Shown here: positions 34,501 through 45,414 of the stretch, piece by piece | Layout: each line of letters starts with the position of its first letter | How positions within the stretch are numbered: position 1 is the first letter of the stretch | NCBI GenBank assembly: GCA_031769625.1 | Contig: JAUIMM010000016.1 | Coordinates: forward strand, 16,111,001-16,175,000 | Reading direction: 5' to 3' | Length of the DNA stretch: 64,000 nt | Source of the DNA: Taudactylus pleione | Lineage: Eukaryota > Chordata > Amphibia > Anura > Myobatrachidae | Translations under genes and position numbers: made by a program | The notes under the pieces: model-generated | The model's input: only the letters and a program-made list of their open reading frames with translations | Told to the model about the DNA's origin: nothing | The model's database searches: none

Positions 34501-35400
34501 TTGGAGGGAAGCCTTCAGGAGAGCCTGACGAACCTTGTTCCAGTCAGACAAAAGCCGGGAGGCTCATATAGGACAGTGAGAACTTCCAGAGACCGGATCA
34601 AAGGAATTTGCTCTGGGGTGTGAACCAGTGACACACATGAAGGGCAAAACTGAGAAGGATGTGTGACAAGAGTTGTTATAGGCAAATTCCTCAAGAGGTA
34701 AATGTTCAATCCAGTCGTTGTAAAACTTTCACACTTAACATTGGAGGTATTGTTCCAAGGACTTATTTATTCTCTCAGTTTGCCCATTCTACTGAGTGTA
34801 GTAACCAGAGGAGAGGCTGACATTGATGCCTAAAGAAGCACAAAAGGACTTCCAAATCTGGGCAATAAATTGGGTATCTCATCTGAGATAATGTCTTGTG
34901 TTAGACTGTGGAGATGGAAAATATGCCGCACAAACAGAGAAGCCAACTCCTTGGCAGTGGGGAGTTTTTCAAATGGGATGAAATGGGCCATCTTACTGAA
35001 CAGATCCACCACTGTCCAAATGGTGTTACATCTAGATAAAACAGTAAGAACTGCCACAAAGTCCATCACAATGTGTGACCAGGAGTTTGAAGGTACCGGA
35101 AGAGGAAGCAGATATCCAGCAGGAGAGACATGGGGAACCTTATTCCTGGTAGAGATGTCACACGCGAGGATGAATTCTCAAACATCTTGAATAATAGATG
35201 GCCACCAGACAGATCGGGTCAATAACTCAAGAGTCTTGGAAACCCCCGGATGACAAGAGGCCCTGCTGGAGTCCGTGATAACTGCTACTCTGAATTTCTC
35301 GGGCACGAACAATAGACCAGAAGGTTTATCTGGAGGGGCCTGAGATTGACAAGACTGAATCTGTTCTGCAAGCATTGTGTCAGACTAGCAAGAATGCATG
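34501..35400 (-). pseudogene. Gypsy integrase core and zinc-binding region
   Basis: 35375-35178 resembles the integrase N-terminal region (SRASCHPGVSKTLELL, then VWWPSI). 35069-34830 has WTVVDLFSKMAHFIP with the first catalytic Asp and LTQDIISDEIPNLLPRF with the second Asp. The remainder to about 34515 is in another frame. Broken. Confidence 0.82.
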
Positions 35401-35529
35401 TGCTTGGAATGATTGGGTCATTAGAAGGCACTGGCTGTTAAACCAGAAGAAAGTTTCAGACAGGGCATCCACTTTGGTATTTTGGTTCCTGGTCTGAATG
35501 AAATGGTGAAATTAAAGTGGGTGAAAAAG

Positions 35530-36770
35530 AAAGCCCAATGAGCCTGTCACAAATTCAGTCTTCTAGCACCCTCAATGTTGGACAATTTTTTATGGTCTGC
35601 GTAGACTGTAAACTGGTGTTTGGCTCCCTCCAGCCAATGCCTCCAATCCTCGAAAGCCCACTTAATGGCCAGCTGTTCATGATTGCTCACATCATAATTC
35701 TTTTCTGCTGGAGACAACTTCCAAGAAAGTAGGTACAAGGATGCAATTTGTTGTCCTTGAGATCCCTCTGAGACAATATGGCCCCCACAACAACTTCAGA
35801 GGCATCTACTGTACCTCCACAACAAACAGCATTTCTGGGTTACATTGATGAAACACTGGAGCAATCATAAAAGCTTTCTTAAGGTCATCAAAGGCCCGGA
35901 TAGGTATGGGTGACCAATTAGCTGTATCTGCTCCTTTTTTGGTTAACTCCACTATGGGCACAACAATAATCTAAAAGGACTTTAATGAACCTCCAGTATT
36001 AGTTGGCAAATCCGAGGAACTGTTGAATGGCTTTAAGAGTCAATGGACAGACCCAATTCAACACCGCCTGCACTTTACTAGGAGACATAGAGAAGCCTCT
36101 GGGGGTGATGATATATCCCAGAAAGTAGACTTTGCCAAGTACGAATTCACATTTCTCAATATTTGCGTAAAGATGGCTTTCGCAAAGCCTTTGTAGCACC
36201 TGTTTGACATGGTGGTGATGCTGATCTAGGGACTGGAAGCAGTTCTGAATGTCATCCAGCTATACTACTGAAATGTTTCCCAGAAAGCCACGGAGAACAT
36301 CATTAATTAAGTCCTGGAAGATGGCCGGAGCATTGGCAAGGCTGAAGGGCATGACCAGATACTCATAATGTCACAATAGTGTATTAAATGTCATATTCCA
36401 TTCGTCACCATCTTTAATGCGGATCAAATCTTATGCTTCCCGGAGATTGATCTTTGAGAAGATGGTCGCTTCTTTCAACTGGTTGAATAATACCGAGATA
36501 AATGGCAATGGATAGGAGTTCTTAATAGTGACCTTGTTTAACCTCCTATAATCAATACAAGGCCGCAGTAATCCATCCTTCTTCTCTACAAAAAGAAATA
36601 CAGCTCCCACTTGGGACTTAAATGGTCAGATAAAGCCTTTGGCAAGGCTCTCTTGAATATACTCCTCCATTGCTTGATTTTCCAGAATGGATAGAGCATA
36701 AAGTCTGCCTTTTGGGAGCTTGGTATTAGGGATTAGATGGATGCACAGTCATATGGCCGATGAGGAGGGA
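35530..36770 (-). pseudogene. Gypsy reverse transcriptase and RNase H
   Basis: 35738-35547 is RNase H ([20 protein letters not shown], then [10 protein letters not shown], then YADHKKL). 36199-35999 is the end of the RT (ANIEKCEFVLGKVYFLGYII and QQFLGFAN). The RT active site is visible at 36251-36268: the two catalytic Asp codons are present (36251-36256), but the codon before the preceding Leu is TAG (36260-36262). Further RT fragments extend to about 36770. Confidence 0.87.
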
Positions 36771-36800
36771 GCGATTCAGCCTTTTTTTTAGAGAACATAT

Positions 36801-37430
36801 CTAAAAAACTGTGAAATGGCTGTGGTAACTCTGGGGGAGTGGATTGCGGAGGAGATTGTACTGCCCGTATAGGAAGTGTGAGTCATCTAGAGCTGCATTC
36901 GGGACCCTGGTGGATGACTTTGCCAGATCTCCAGTCCAGAATGTGGTTGTGTGTCCTGAGAAAAGGCTGACCGAGGATGACTGGAGCCAAGGGACACTGG
37001 AGGAGGTAGAAATACATACATTTTGAATGCAGAGCACCAACTGAGAGATGGATGGACAGTGTCTGCAGTGTAACTCGGCCATTGGATAGAGTGCTTCCAT
37101 CAAGCCCACAGATGGAGACTGGGCTAGCCAGGTCTTCAGGTGGACCTGAAAGGTCTTAAAAAAGGAGAAATCAATGAAGTTCCCAGCCGCTCCACTATCG
37201 AGGAAGGCCATAGTCTGGAAAGTTTTGCCAAGGACCTGGATTGAGGCAGGAATTAGAATAGAATATTTTGGAGAAATTGTGGAAAGGCCCAGATGAAGTT
37301 TGCCATCTGCATCTAGGCCTTGGATTTTTCCATTATCACTGGGCAGGAATTGGCAGAATGACCATTGCCACCATAATATAGACAGAGACCTAGGTTCTGC
37401 CTCCTGAGTTTTTCTTCTGTGGACAAGCAA
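36801..37430 (-). pseudogene. Gypsy retropepsin-like protease
   Basis: A 209-residue open frame contains AFLDSGAAGNFID at residues 75-87 (DSG near 37191-37199), the active-site signature of retroviral-type aspartic proteases in the form typical of Gypsy elements. It follows the gag remnant and precedes the RT. Confidence 0.82.
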
Positions 37431-38290
37431 AATGCCCCAATCTGAATGGGCTCTTCTTGTTCTATAAAGGATTCAACAGCTACCAAACAAGGGAGTAAGG
37501 TTCATAGCTCTTTCTCCATCCTCCACTCCCTGATGCAATGGTCTACCTGGATAGTGAGCTGCAAGAGTCCATCTAGAGTCTCCGCAATATGATGTTGGAC
37601 TAAGATGTCCTTTACTTGTTCTGAAAGTCTAAGACAAAACTGGCTACAGATGGCAGGGTCATTCCAACCACCAGTGAAACTCAGAGTAGTAGTCTTCAGT
37701 GGATTTATGCCCTACGTGACCATAGGTGGGCTTGACCATAGGTGGGCTTCTGCTGAGGCCGCTCTGTCTAGATCATCATAGAGCAAGCCATGGGCCATAA
37801 AAACGCTTCTACTGACTGCAGGGCCGAATGGTCAGATGGCAGGCCAAAAGCCCAGGTCTGGGGATCTCCTTAGAGAAGGGAGATGACACTTCCCATGCGT
37901 TGAGCTTCAGATCCAGAGCAAAGTGTTCAGTTGTGGAAGTACAGTTCACAGCTCTCCTGGAAACTTACAAAGGTTTTACGATCCCCAGAGAATCAATAAG
38001 GTTGATTAATTTTGGTCTCTCTCACAGATGCTTGAGCAATTGGAGCTGTATGGACTTCCTCAACACAAAGGGACAGCTCCTGAACCTTCTGGGTCAAGGC
38101 CTGGATCTGGGTTGCCAAAACTTGAGCCAGATTCATGCCGGTATCCATCCTACCTGTAAAATTTTGGCCAGTGATAATGTTGCGATCAGCTAGATACCAC
38201 CGTGTAAGACCTCTAGAGTTGAATGGCAAGGTCTTCTGCCAATAACAGCCACCCATTGTTCCCTTAGAGCTAGATACGCTCACCAGTACT
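37431..38290 (-). pseudogene. Gypsy gag, broken
   Basis: The frame at 38283-37993 contains VLATQIQALTQKVQELSL (probable Gag start near 38148), a coiled-coil-like N-terminus usual for this class. Further left, CELYFHN, RMGSVISLL and DPQTWAFGL in broken frames match Gag core features, and a degenerate zinc-knuckle-like RLGHFACPQ lies near 37440. Several stops. Confidence 0.75.
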
Positions 38291-38388
38291 TAAGTGGCTG
38301 TCTGGTCTTAAAACTCAATACAATCGAGGCATCCTGCTGATCAGAGGATTTATATGGCTGGAGAAGGTAAAGGGTGGAGATATGGCTA

Positions 38389-38895
38389 ATGGAGCCAAGA
38401 TGCGGCTTTGATAGCATGATGCAGCCTTGAGGGCTGAAGTGCCGCACTGATGCTGAGATGTGGCCTTAATGGCCGAGGTGTGGCCTTGAGTGCCAAAGGA
38501 TGTCTTTGGAAAGACCATGCGGCCCTGAGGGCCAAGGTACGGTACTGGTGCCAAGGTGTGGCAATGAGGGCTGGGGTGCGGCCTTGAGTGCCGATATATG
38601 GCCCAGGTTAGTCAGTGTGGCCTTGAGGTTAGAGGTATGACTTAGTTGGCATAGGTGTGACTTTGAGGACTGAGGTGTGGCACTGGTGCTGAGGTGCGAC
38701 CTTGAGGGCCGAGGTGCAACTTTGTTGGAAGAAGTGTGACCTTGAGGGCTGTTATGTGGCCTTGCGGGCCAAGGTGTGGCACTGGTGCCAAGGTGCAGCC
38801 TTGAGGGCCGAGGTGTGACTTTGTTGGCAGGGGTGCGACCTTGAGGGCCGTGATGTGGCCTTGAGGGCTGCGGTGCAGCACTGATGCCCAGTTGC
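38389..38895. repeat. 19-20 bp minisatellite in Gypsy leader
   Basis: Units alternate between GAGGTGTGGCACTGGTGCC and GAGGTGCGACCTTGAGGGCC with many variants, giving LGPQG and APVPHL peptide repeats on the minus strand that are not coding. It lies upstream of gag on the element's own strand. Confidence 0.8.
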
Positions 38896-40184
38896 TACCT
38901 AGGTGAAGAAGTTAGCTAGGCCACAGGCAGTGCTGCAGAGGAAGGTAAAGTGAGTGGCAGGTGTAAATGGCGGTAAGACAGAGAAGATCGTCACCACAGA
39001 GAGGTGAATGTCATGGATGCGGCAAGAACGCAAACTGAGACTGGATACAAAACCACAAAGATGGTCAGAAACACAGACAGGGCAGTCCAAGACACAGCAG
39101 GATACCAGCAGACAGAGACACCGACAGACTGACAGGAACCAGAATTCACACACGAGGTGTAAACTATCACGGGTGACATGGCGCTGATACAGACAGACTA
39201 GTTAAAGATCCTCCACCAATGATTTGTGGGTGCACAGATTGATAGACAACTGACAGCTTGGACACTGCACGTCAATCTGGCAGACCCAGCAGCACCTGCA
39301 GCTGTCTGGCACCTTGGTCTCCCAGCAACTATGGGCACCATCCCAGTTTGTCATCCATGTTGCCTGGTGATTGAGGAGGTAGTCAGACCCTGCAGCTAGA
39401 GGATACGACTTGATGGTAACAAGCTGCAATGGCGGTTGTGACACACATAAGGGGACATGAGGAGATCTGAGACATACAAAGGAACTTGAGGGTGTCTAAG
39501 GCACATGAAGTATGCGTTTGGCCACACCCCAGGCCATGCTCCCTTTTCTGGAATATGAAATAGAAAAGATGGCAGCCCTACCTGTCACCAAGCCAGCACT
39601 AGGCAAGCCCACTCTGGTTGTTCACTGCAAAGATAGTTGTCTCTACAAGCTATAGGGGTCCCTTTAAAATCTTGCTATGGGGCCCACTAAATTCTAGCTG
39701 CATCCCTGCCTGTAGTGTCTGTCATACAATGAAAAACATTCTAGTGACTGCAGTACAATGCAGATAAAATTTTCTAGGACACAAATTTGAAAGACTGATG
39801 CCATAACAACAATATGGTTTGTACCAAGTTTTTTCTGAACTCTGTATACTTTAGCATGTCCGTGTCACTACAGGCCCCCCCTAGATTACTCTTGACCCAC
39901 CCAGTGTCACTCCTGGCCCTCCTGTATCTCTATCATGCTCCCTGTGTCACTCCAGGTCCCTGTGTCTCTCCAGGACCACCCCTCCCCTGTGTCTGTCCAA
40001 GCTCACCTGTGTCTCGTGTGCCACTTCTGTGACTGGGCTGTTATGCAAAGCAATACACCTAAAAAAGTTGGCATACACAATTTTATTGTGGGCAATACCA
40101 CATGCAACAGCTAGTCCTTTACAAAAGCATGCAGATACACTGCACAGCACACCCAATGACCCAGCTACCAGTCTGAACTCAATA
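38896..40184. other. No recognised gene
   Basis: 38900-39480 may be the 5' leader or LTR of the Gypsy element on the minus strand, but no PBS or LTR ends were found. 39650-39720 resembles a decayed dispersed repeat (ATGGGGCCCACTAAATTCT). 39860-40020 is a pyrimidine-rich stretch with repeated TGTGTCTCT- and CTCCAGG-type words. Confidence 0.4.
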
Positions 40185-40594
40185 ATACCCCTTATACACA
40201 TAAGTTCCGGGTCTGACCCAGGATTTGGAACATGACTCCAAACTGGGTCAGACCCGGGACAGACCCCATTCACACCACGGCACCGACTTGGGTTATTCCC
40301 GTGTTGGTGCTGTTCACACTGTACACTGGTGCAGTGGAACTGTTCTGCCAGCACTTGAAATTACATCATCTCCAAGCACCGGGAATTCTGGAACTCCCCA
40401 TGCTTTTAAACGAGTTATCCATTTACATTGCAGGGTTACACGGGTCATTCCCGTGTTAAACCCTGCAAGCTACCAGGGTTGGATTGCCAGGTCACTTGAC
40501 CTGGGAATCAAGCCCTGGCCCCTTTTTCACCTAGCAGCAACCCGGGTTAACCCAGCAATAACCCGGGTTCTACCTGCAGTGTAAAAGGGGTATT
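40185..40594. mobile_element. TIR element with AATACCCC ends
   Basis: Left end AATACCCCTTATACAC, right end GTGTAAAAGGGGTATT, inverted. Internal palindromic phrases include GGGTCTGACCCAGG, CTGGGTCAGACCCGG and CCGGGTTAACCC. No coding frame of note. Confidence 0.75.
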
Positions 40595-40677
40595 AGCAGT
40601 CTAAAAGAGGTGTCAATAAAAATTAAAATTGGAAAATCAGTACTGAAAAAAAGCACTAAGGCAGAAGAACAAACTGT

Positions 40678-41178
40678 GGGCCTGATTCAGCAGTGCATGC
40701 CAGTGCACTGCTGAACACAGATTCCCAAAGTTTGGGAATCTGCACAGACGCAGGATCCATTCTGCGAGGTTGCAGAATGGGTCCTGCTAACTTGCTCGAA
40801 GACTGGCAGCAGACTGGCAGTGATTGACATTCTGCAGCTGATTGTGGGCAGAGAGGGGGTGTCGAAGCCCTACATTTCTGGAAATGGAGGTGTCTCGCCG
40901 CCATTGCGGGGGAGTGAAGAAGCCAGGATCTCCATTGGCTGACAGAGATTTCCTGGCCTCTTCCTCTAAACTGTGGTGACCAGCTTCAGGACCCCATGGG
41001 TCACCGCAGTCGGCCGACGGTATGCAGATTATCAGATGCTGCTTTGGACAACGCAGTTCAGAAAAGTAATGCACAGGAGGAGTGATGCCTCTTGCTGCAT
41101 TACCATATCTGCAAGGATCGCAATTGCAAAGCTGCCAGCGTGCAGCTTTGAAATTACGATCCTTGCAGAATCAGGCAC
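40678..41178. mobile_element. Related multi-hairpin element with GGGCCTGATTC end, copy 4
   Basis: Starts GGGCCTGATTCAGCAGTG, ends TTGCAGAATCAGGCAC, flanked by TGT (40675-40677 and 41179-41181). The interior differs from the other copies (hairpins GTGCATGCCAGTGCAC and TTCCCAAAGTTTGGGAA), so it is a subfamily sharing termini and 3-bp duplication length. Confidence 0.75.
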
Positions 41179-41181
41179 TGT

Positions 41182-41665
41182 GTGTTCAGAAATAAGTTAA
41201 ACTTCAAACATGGCACATCTAAGAAACAGAGTGGCACTGCAATGGCAGACAGAATGGCAGTTTAATATAAACTATACGATGCTATAGAATGTTTCCATTA
41301 ATTAAAAACTAGATCAGAGACCCGAGGGCAGTACAGGGAAATGGAGGTGAAGTTTGTAGTGAAAGCGAGATTGATTGAGTAATTGATTGATTGATTAATC
41401 ATTATTTTATTACTGCTGTACAAAAAAACAAAGCAGAGATGTAGAAAATGCTATTAAAAAACAAGCACCCATAATGGATGAAAGTGGTGCATTAATTAAT
41501 TGATCGATTCATTGTTTAATTAGTTATAATTGATTGATTAATTAATTTAAAAAAATAAACTTAAATGATTAAATTGTCAATAGCCAATGATTCCTCACAA
41601 GAGTTGAAAGAGAAGCCAAGAAAATTAATAGTTGCACTGCAGAGCAGCTAACTCCAAATTAGCCT
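41182..41665. other. AT-rich with ATTG/ATTA simple repeat
   Basis: Irregular TGATTGATTGATTAAT runs at 41375-41405 and 41490-41550. No gene. Confidence 0.6.
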
Positions 41666-41835
41666 ATCTTATACTAGAGATGAGCGGATTCGGATCTCAG
41701 AGATCCAAACCCACCCGAATTTAGAGATCAGGGGCGAGAACCGAACGTGCGTTCGGATCCCCGCCGGCCCCGGATCTCAAACCAAGGCAAAACCTCAGAG
41801 ACGAAATCTGGCGGCTTGCAAGCTTTCGTCTCTGC

Positions 41836-41865
41836 TATATAAGGAGTCCCAGCGGCGGCGCCATT
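41836..41865 (+). promoter_or_regulatory. Candidate TATA box and YY1-like site in hAT end
   Basis: TATATAAG at 41836-41843 followed about 15 bp later by GCGGCGGCGCCATTT. The related element at 52360 has TATAAAAG and CCGCCATTTT in the same order. This suggests that the left end of the family carries an RNA polymerase II promoter. Function is inferred only. Confidence 0.5.
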
Positions 41866-41908
41866 TCACTCCGGCTGTGGAGAGTGAACAGGGAGGGTGG
41901 GTAGTGTA

Positions 41909-42138
41909 GGGCTGGTGCTGTCTGCTGTGTCCATCTGGGCTGGTGCTGTCTGCTGTGTCCATCTGGGCTGGTGCTGTCTGCTGAGTCCATCTGGGCTAGT
42001 GCTATCTGCTGTGTCAATCTGGGATGGTGCTGTCTGCTATGTCCATCTGGGCTGGTGCTGTCTGTTGTGCCCATCTGGGCTGGTGCTGATTGCTGTGTCC
42101 ATCTGGGCTGCTGTGCTGTGTCCATCTGGGCTGGTATC
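41909..42138 (+). repeat. 28-bp minisatellite in hAT element
   Basis: About eight units of 28 bp containing GGGCTGGTGCTGTCTGCTGT and TCCATCT. Open plus frames over it are repeat artefacts. Confidence 0.88.
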
Positions 42139-42169
42139 GTGCTGCCTGTGTCGTCAATCGCTGCTGCCT

Positions 42170-42333
42170 CCGTCAGAGGTCAAAGTTCTGGACCAAAAAA
42201 AAAAATTGTATTTTTTTTTCTGTATGTGCATGTGCGTTAGCCATACTTATTATCAGACAGCAACCTAGTGCTGCCTGTGTCGTCAATCGCTGCAGCCTCA
42301 GTTAAGGATGCTCCGGGCCCCAAGTTCTGGACC

Positions 42334-42365
<32 letters not shown>

Positions 42366-42840
42366 TATTTTTTTTTTTTATTACACTTTTTATTTTATAT
42401 ATATATATAAAATAAAAAGTGGTTTTTTTTTTCTGTGTGTGCGTGTGCGTTAGCCACACTTATTATCAGACAGTAGCAACCTAAAGCTGCCTGTGTCGTC
42501 AATCACTGCTGTCTCAGTCAGGGGTGCTCCGAGCCCCAAGTTCTGGACAAAAAATAAATAAATAAAAAGTGTATTTTTTTTCTGTGTGTGCATGTGGGTT
42601 AGCCGCACTTATTATCAGACAGCAACCTAGTGCTGCCTGTGTCGTCAACTGCTGCTGCCTTGGTCACGGGTGCTCCGGGCCCCAAGTTCTGGGCAAAAAA
42701 AATTAAATAAATAAATAATAAAAGTGTATTTTCTTTTCTGTGTGTGCATGTGCGTTAGCCGCACTTATTATCAGACAGCAGCAACCTAGTGTTGCCTGTG
42801 TCGTCAATCACTGCTGCCTCGGTTGTATCGTAATGGCCAC
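42170..42840 (+). repeat. Tandem units of about 140 bp in hAT element
   Basis: The phrases GCTGCCTGTGTCGTCAAT, CCAAGTTCTGGAC, an A-run, a T-run and GTTAGCC-CACTTATTATCAGACAG recur four times. GTTCTGG starts at about 42185, 42323, 42540 and 42685. The second gap is enlarged by an AT-dinucleotide expansion (42348-42412). Confidence 0.85.
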
Positions 42841-43250
42841 ACTCAGCATCTCCTGTAGGCCCCTTTAATTTTTTAAAAATGGCCACATGTTAGTGCCTCC
42901 CACTGCTGTCGCTTAGTTTAGTCAGCTAGCTAGCTGGATGCAACATTTTGGCCCTAGGCCTAACCTAGATGAAAAAATCAATATTGTGAGCTGTGAGGTG
43001 GTCAAAATTGACTGCAAATGACTGGCAATAAATGTTATTAAGGTTAATAAAACTGTAGGAACAAAAACAGGCCCAAATTATGTGGTTTTACCTTTTTTTA
43101 TCATTTTTGGAAAAAAGATCCAGATCCAAAACCAAAACCAAAACACGCAAGGGTGGTTTTGCAAAACCAGTTCCAGATCCAAAACACGAAGGAGATACAG
43201 ATCCAAAACCGAAAACAAAATTAAAACACGGGGGTCGGAGCACATACCTA

Positions 43251-43499
43251 TCTTATACTAACAAATATTAGAAGGCTGACTGTTGGGTAACACACCCCTG
43301 TAGTGTGAGGGATAATACACACAAAAAATGTTTGATTTTGATAAAAGTAAGACAAACAAAACTGCCCTGCAAATGCAACACATTGTGCAGATATAAAGGA
43401 GTGGCCTTTGACCTACTGACCATCAGTGTTCTTAAACACTTCAGTATCATGGCCTGAATTTTTTTGAACACACAGAAAAAAAAATTAAAACCAAATACA
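43251..43499. other. Spacer between hAT elements
   Basis: Starts with the TCTTATAC duplication. Nothing else recognised. Confidence 0.5.
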
Positions 43500-43616
43500 A
43501 CAAAAAGATTGTGCACCAACTACAACACACTCCTCTCACACTGCGTGTAGACAAGGCACTTTTATATATACGTGAAGAAATTAACTGGGGGACAGTGCAC
43601 AGACGTATTATACAAA

Positions 43617-44171
43617 TGGAATGGAATTGAAATGCCGGCGGCAGTTCAAATCTCGACAGCGTTAGGCCGAGAGGATGAAATCCCGACAGTGTCTGTTAGT
43701 TACCTAACCCTCCCCTCTCCCCCCCTAACCCTAACCCTCCATTAGAGGTGCCTAACTCTAAACTCCTGTGGTGGTGCCTAACCCTAAGTCCCCCCCGGGG
43801 GTGCCTAAACCTAATCTCCCCACCCTGTACCCTAAACCTATCCCTCCCGAGGTAGTGCCTAACTCTCCCAAGGGGGTGCCTAACCCTATCCTCCCCCCAG
43901 TGGTGCCTAACCCTAACCCTCCCACCTAGGGGTGCCTAACCCTAGTCTCCCCCCCAAACCTAATGCTAACTCCGCTAGAGCCCCTACTCCTAACCCTCCC
44001 CCCCCCCCGCGGCTAATGCTGGGGGCCGGCCCGGACTTACCTTAGTTTGGGCTGGCATCCTTGGCATTCCAGCGTTGGGATTAACATAGGTGTCAGTATT
44101 TTAACGCCTATGTTAAATCCCTCACAGGGATTCCGCTGTCGGGATTGAGCCGGTCTCATAACTACATCCCA
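43617..44171. mobile_element. CCTAA-rich TIR element, copy 2
   Basis: Begins TGGAATGGAATTGAAATGCC and ends CATAACTACATCCCA; the two ends are imperfect inverted repeats sharing TGG.ATG and CCGGC. Flanked by ATACAAA at 43610-43616 and 44172-44178. Interior is imperfect GTGCCTAACCCTAACC with C-runs, then a hairpin 44081-44116 (TTAACATAGG and CCTATGTTAA). Same architecture as 25080-25552. Confidence 0.75.
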
Positions 44172-44284
44172 ATACAAACAATAGAAGAATTTTTTTTCCC
44201 TACTTTTTTTATTTTGCAGCTCAGCTCACACTGCATGCAGTCACAGCGCTTATATGTACCTGAACAAACACACTGGGGGACAGA

Positions 44285-44882
44285 GGGCATGATTCAGAGC
44301 TGCTCGTAAGCGGCCGCTCGTTCGCTCCGAGCGATGTTCGCACATCTGCGCATGCATATGGATCGTAATGCACATGCCCCAACAAGTCAGTGCGGTCGGA
44401 AATCGTGTGTTCGCAAAATAGCGAGTGCCTGCTAATTTGAGTCACAGGATGAGGCGTTTGTGGGTGGTAACAGGGGAAGGTGCTTGAAAACAGGGAGTGG
44501 AGATCCGAACGCAGGCGTGCCAAATGGTTAAAATGGGCGTTTTAAGGGTGTGCATAATTAACAAAGCAGCGTCATCGGCCACGTCGCTTGGTTGTCTCTT
44601 AGCCTGAACTGTTCGCATGATTGCGGTAGAAAAATCCAACCACAAGCACTGCAAGTAGTTCATACGCCTTTCGATGTACTCGATTAATCTAATAAATAGC
44701 GGAGATGACGTATGATGCGAACGGCCAGGGGGCATCTTTACAAAATAGCGAGTGCATATTTCATTCGCTCGCTGAGACATAGAGGCGTCAACAGACCGCA
44801 AAGAGCGAGCGCTCTATTAAAATATCCGGCCCCTTTTTCTGAACGAGCGAGCCCAAATAGCGTCCGACTCTGAATCAGGCTC
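44285..44882. mobile_element. CTGATTCAG-family multi-hairpin element, copy 5
   Basis: Starts GGGCATGATTCAGAGC, ends GACTCTGAATCAGGCTC, flanked by AGA at 44282-44284 and 44883-44885. It lies inside the hAT fragment. Contains several CGCTCG-type CpG-rich stems. Confidence 0.82.
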
Positions 44883-45040
44883 AGAGCACACAAGTTGTAT
44901 AAGCAATCAAAAAAAAATAATTATTTTTACTTTTTCCACAAATGACAACTGCAGAGTCACACTGCTTATATCGCAGTGGGGTATGGCCTGCGGAGTCATA
45001 GTGCAGCACCGCTGTGTGACAGTTAGACTAATAAGGAAGT

Positions 45041-45195
45041 GGATGGACACAGCAGCAGCCACTGGACACAGGGAATGGATGGACACAGCAGCAGCCACTG
45101 CACACAGGGCCTGGAGTGGACACAGCATAGCAGAAGCCACTGGAGGTGGAGAAGATGGACACAGCACAGCAGCCACTGGACACTTAGCGCACACA
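45041..45195. repeat. Minisatellite of about 36 bp in hAT fragment
   Basis: GGATGGACACAGCAGCAGCC starts at 45041 and 45077, with a degenerate third unit near 45112 and a fourth near 45150. It occupies the position equivalent to the 28-bp repeat of the element at 41674. Confidence 0.8.
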
Positions 45196-45414
45196 GCACA
45201 GCACAGATTGAAGTCAGTGTGAAATGACGCTCAAATCACTGCGGGTTGGACTAAAGAATCCAAAACCCGCAAAAATCCAAAGCCGGGATGATGAAGTTTT
45301 GCCTCGATTTGGAATCCGAGCAAGGTGGGAACACCCAGCCGCTGCTCGGATTCAATCGGATCTATGAAGTTCGGGCGGGCTCTGTTTTCAGAAAACTGAG
45401 CCCGCACAACTCTA

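Larger units (their letters stand above)
34060..38290 (-). mobile_element. Ty3/Gypsy chromodomain retrotransposon, degraded
   Basis: On the minus strand, gag, protease, reverse transcriptase, RNase H, integrase and chromodomain appear in that order over 4.2 kb, which is the Ty3/Gypsy (chromovirus) order. All frames are broken by stops and shifts. I could not identify long terminal repeats at either side. Sequence left of 34060 and the region at 38300-39480 show no obvious matching pair, so LTRs are either lost or too diverged to see by eye. Confidence 0.9.
41674..43250 (+). mobile_element. Non-autonomous hAT element with 8-bp TSD
   Basis: Left end TAGAGATGAGCGGATTCGG, right end CACATACCTA, flanked by perfect 8-bp duplications TCTTATAC at 41666-41673 and 43251-43258, which is diagnostic for hAT-type integration. 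The right 400 bp (shared AGTGAGCTGTGAG-like and CCAGATCCAAAACC phrases) match the right end of the element at 52360. The interior is tandem repeats and A/T runs with no transposase. Confidence 0.9.
43500..45414 (-). mobile_element. hAT end fragment, minus orientation, with two later insertions
   Basis: Its right terminus TGAGCCCGCACAACTCTA (ending 45414) is the complement of a TAGAGTTGTGCGGGCTCA start, matching the left ends at 41674 and 52360. Inside are tandem units shared with 30480-31575 and a minisatellite of about 36 bp (45041-45195). The left end is missing. It is cut by elements at 43617-44171 and 44285-44882. Confidence 0.78.

Noticed and set aside
40225..40584. Open plus-strand frames around 40225-40584
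   Set aside because: They fall within a non-coding TIR element and follow its palindromic phrases.
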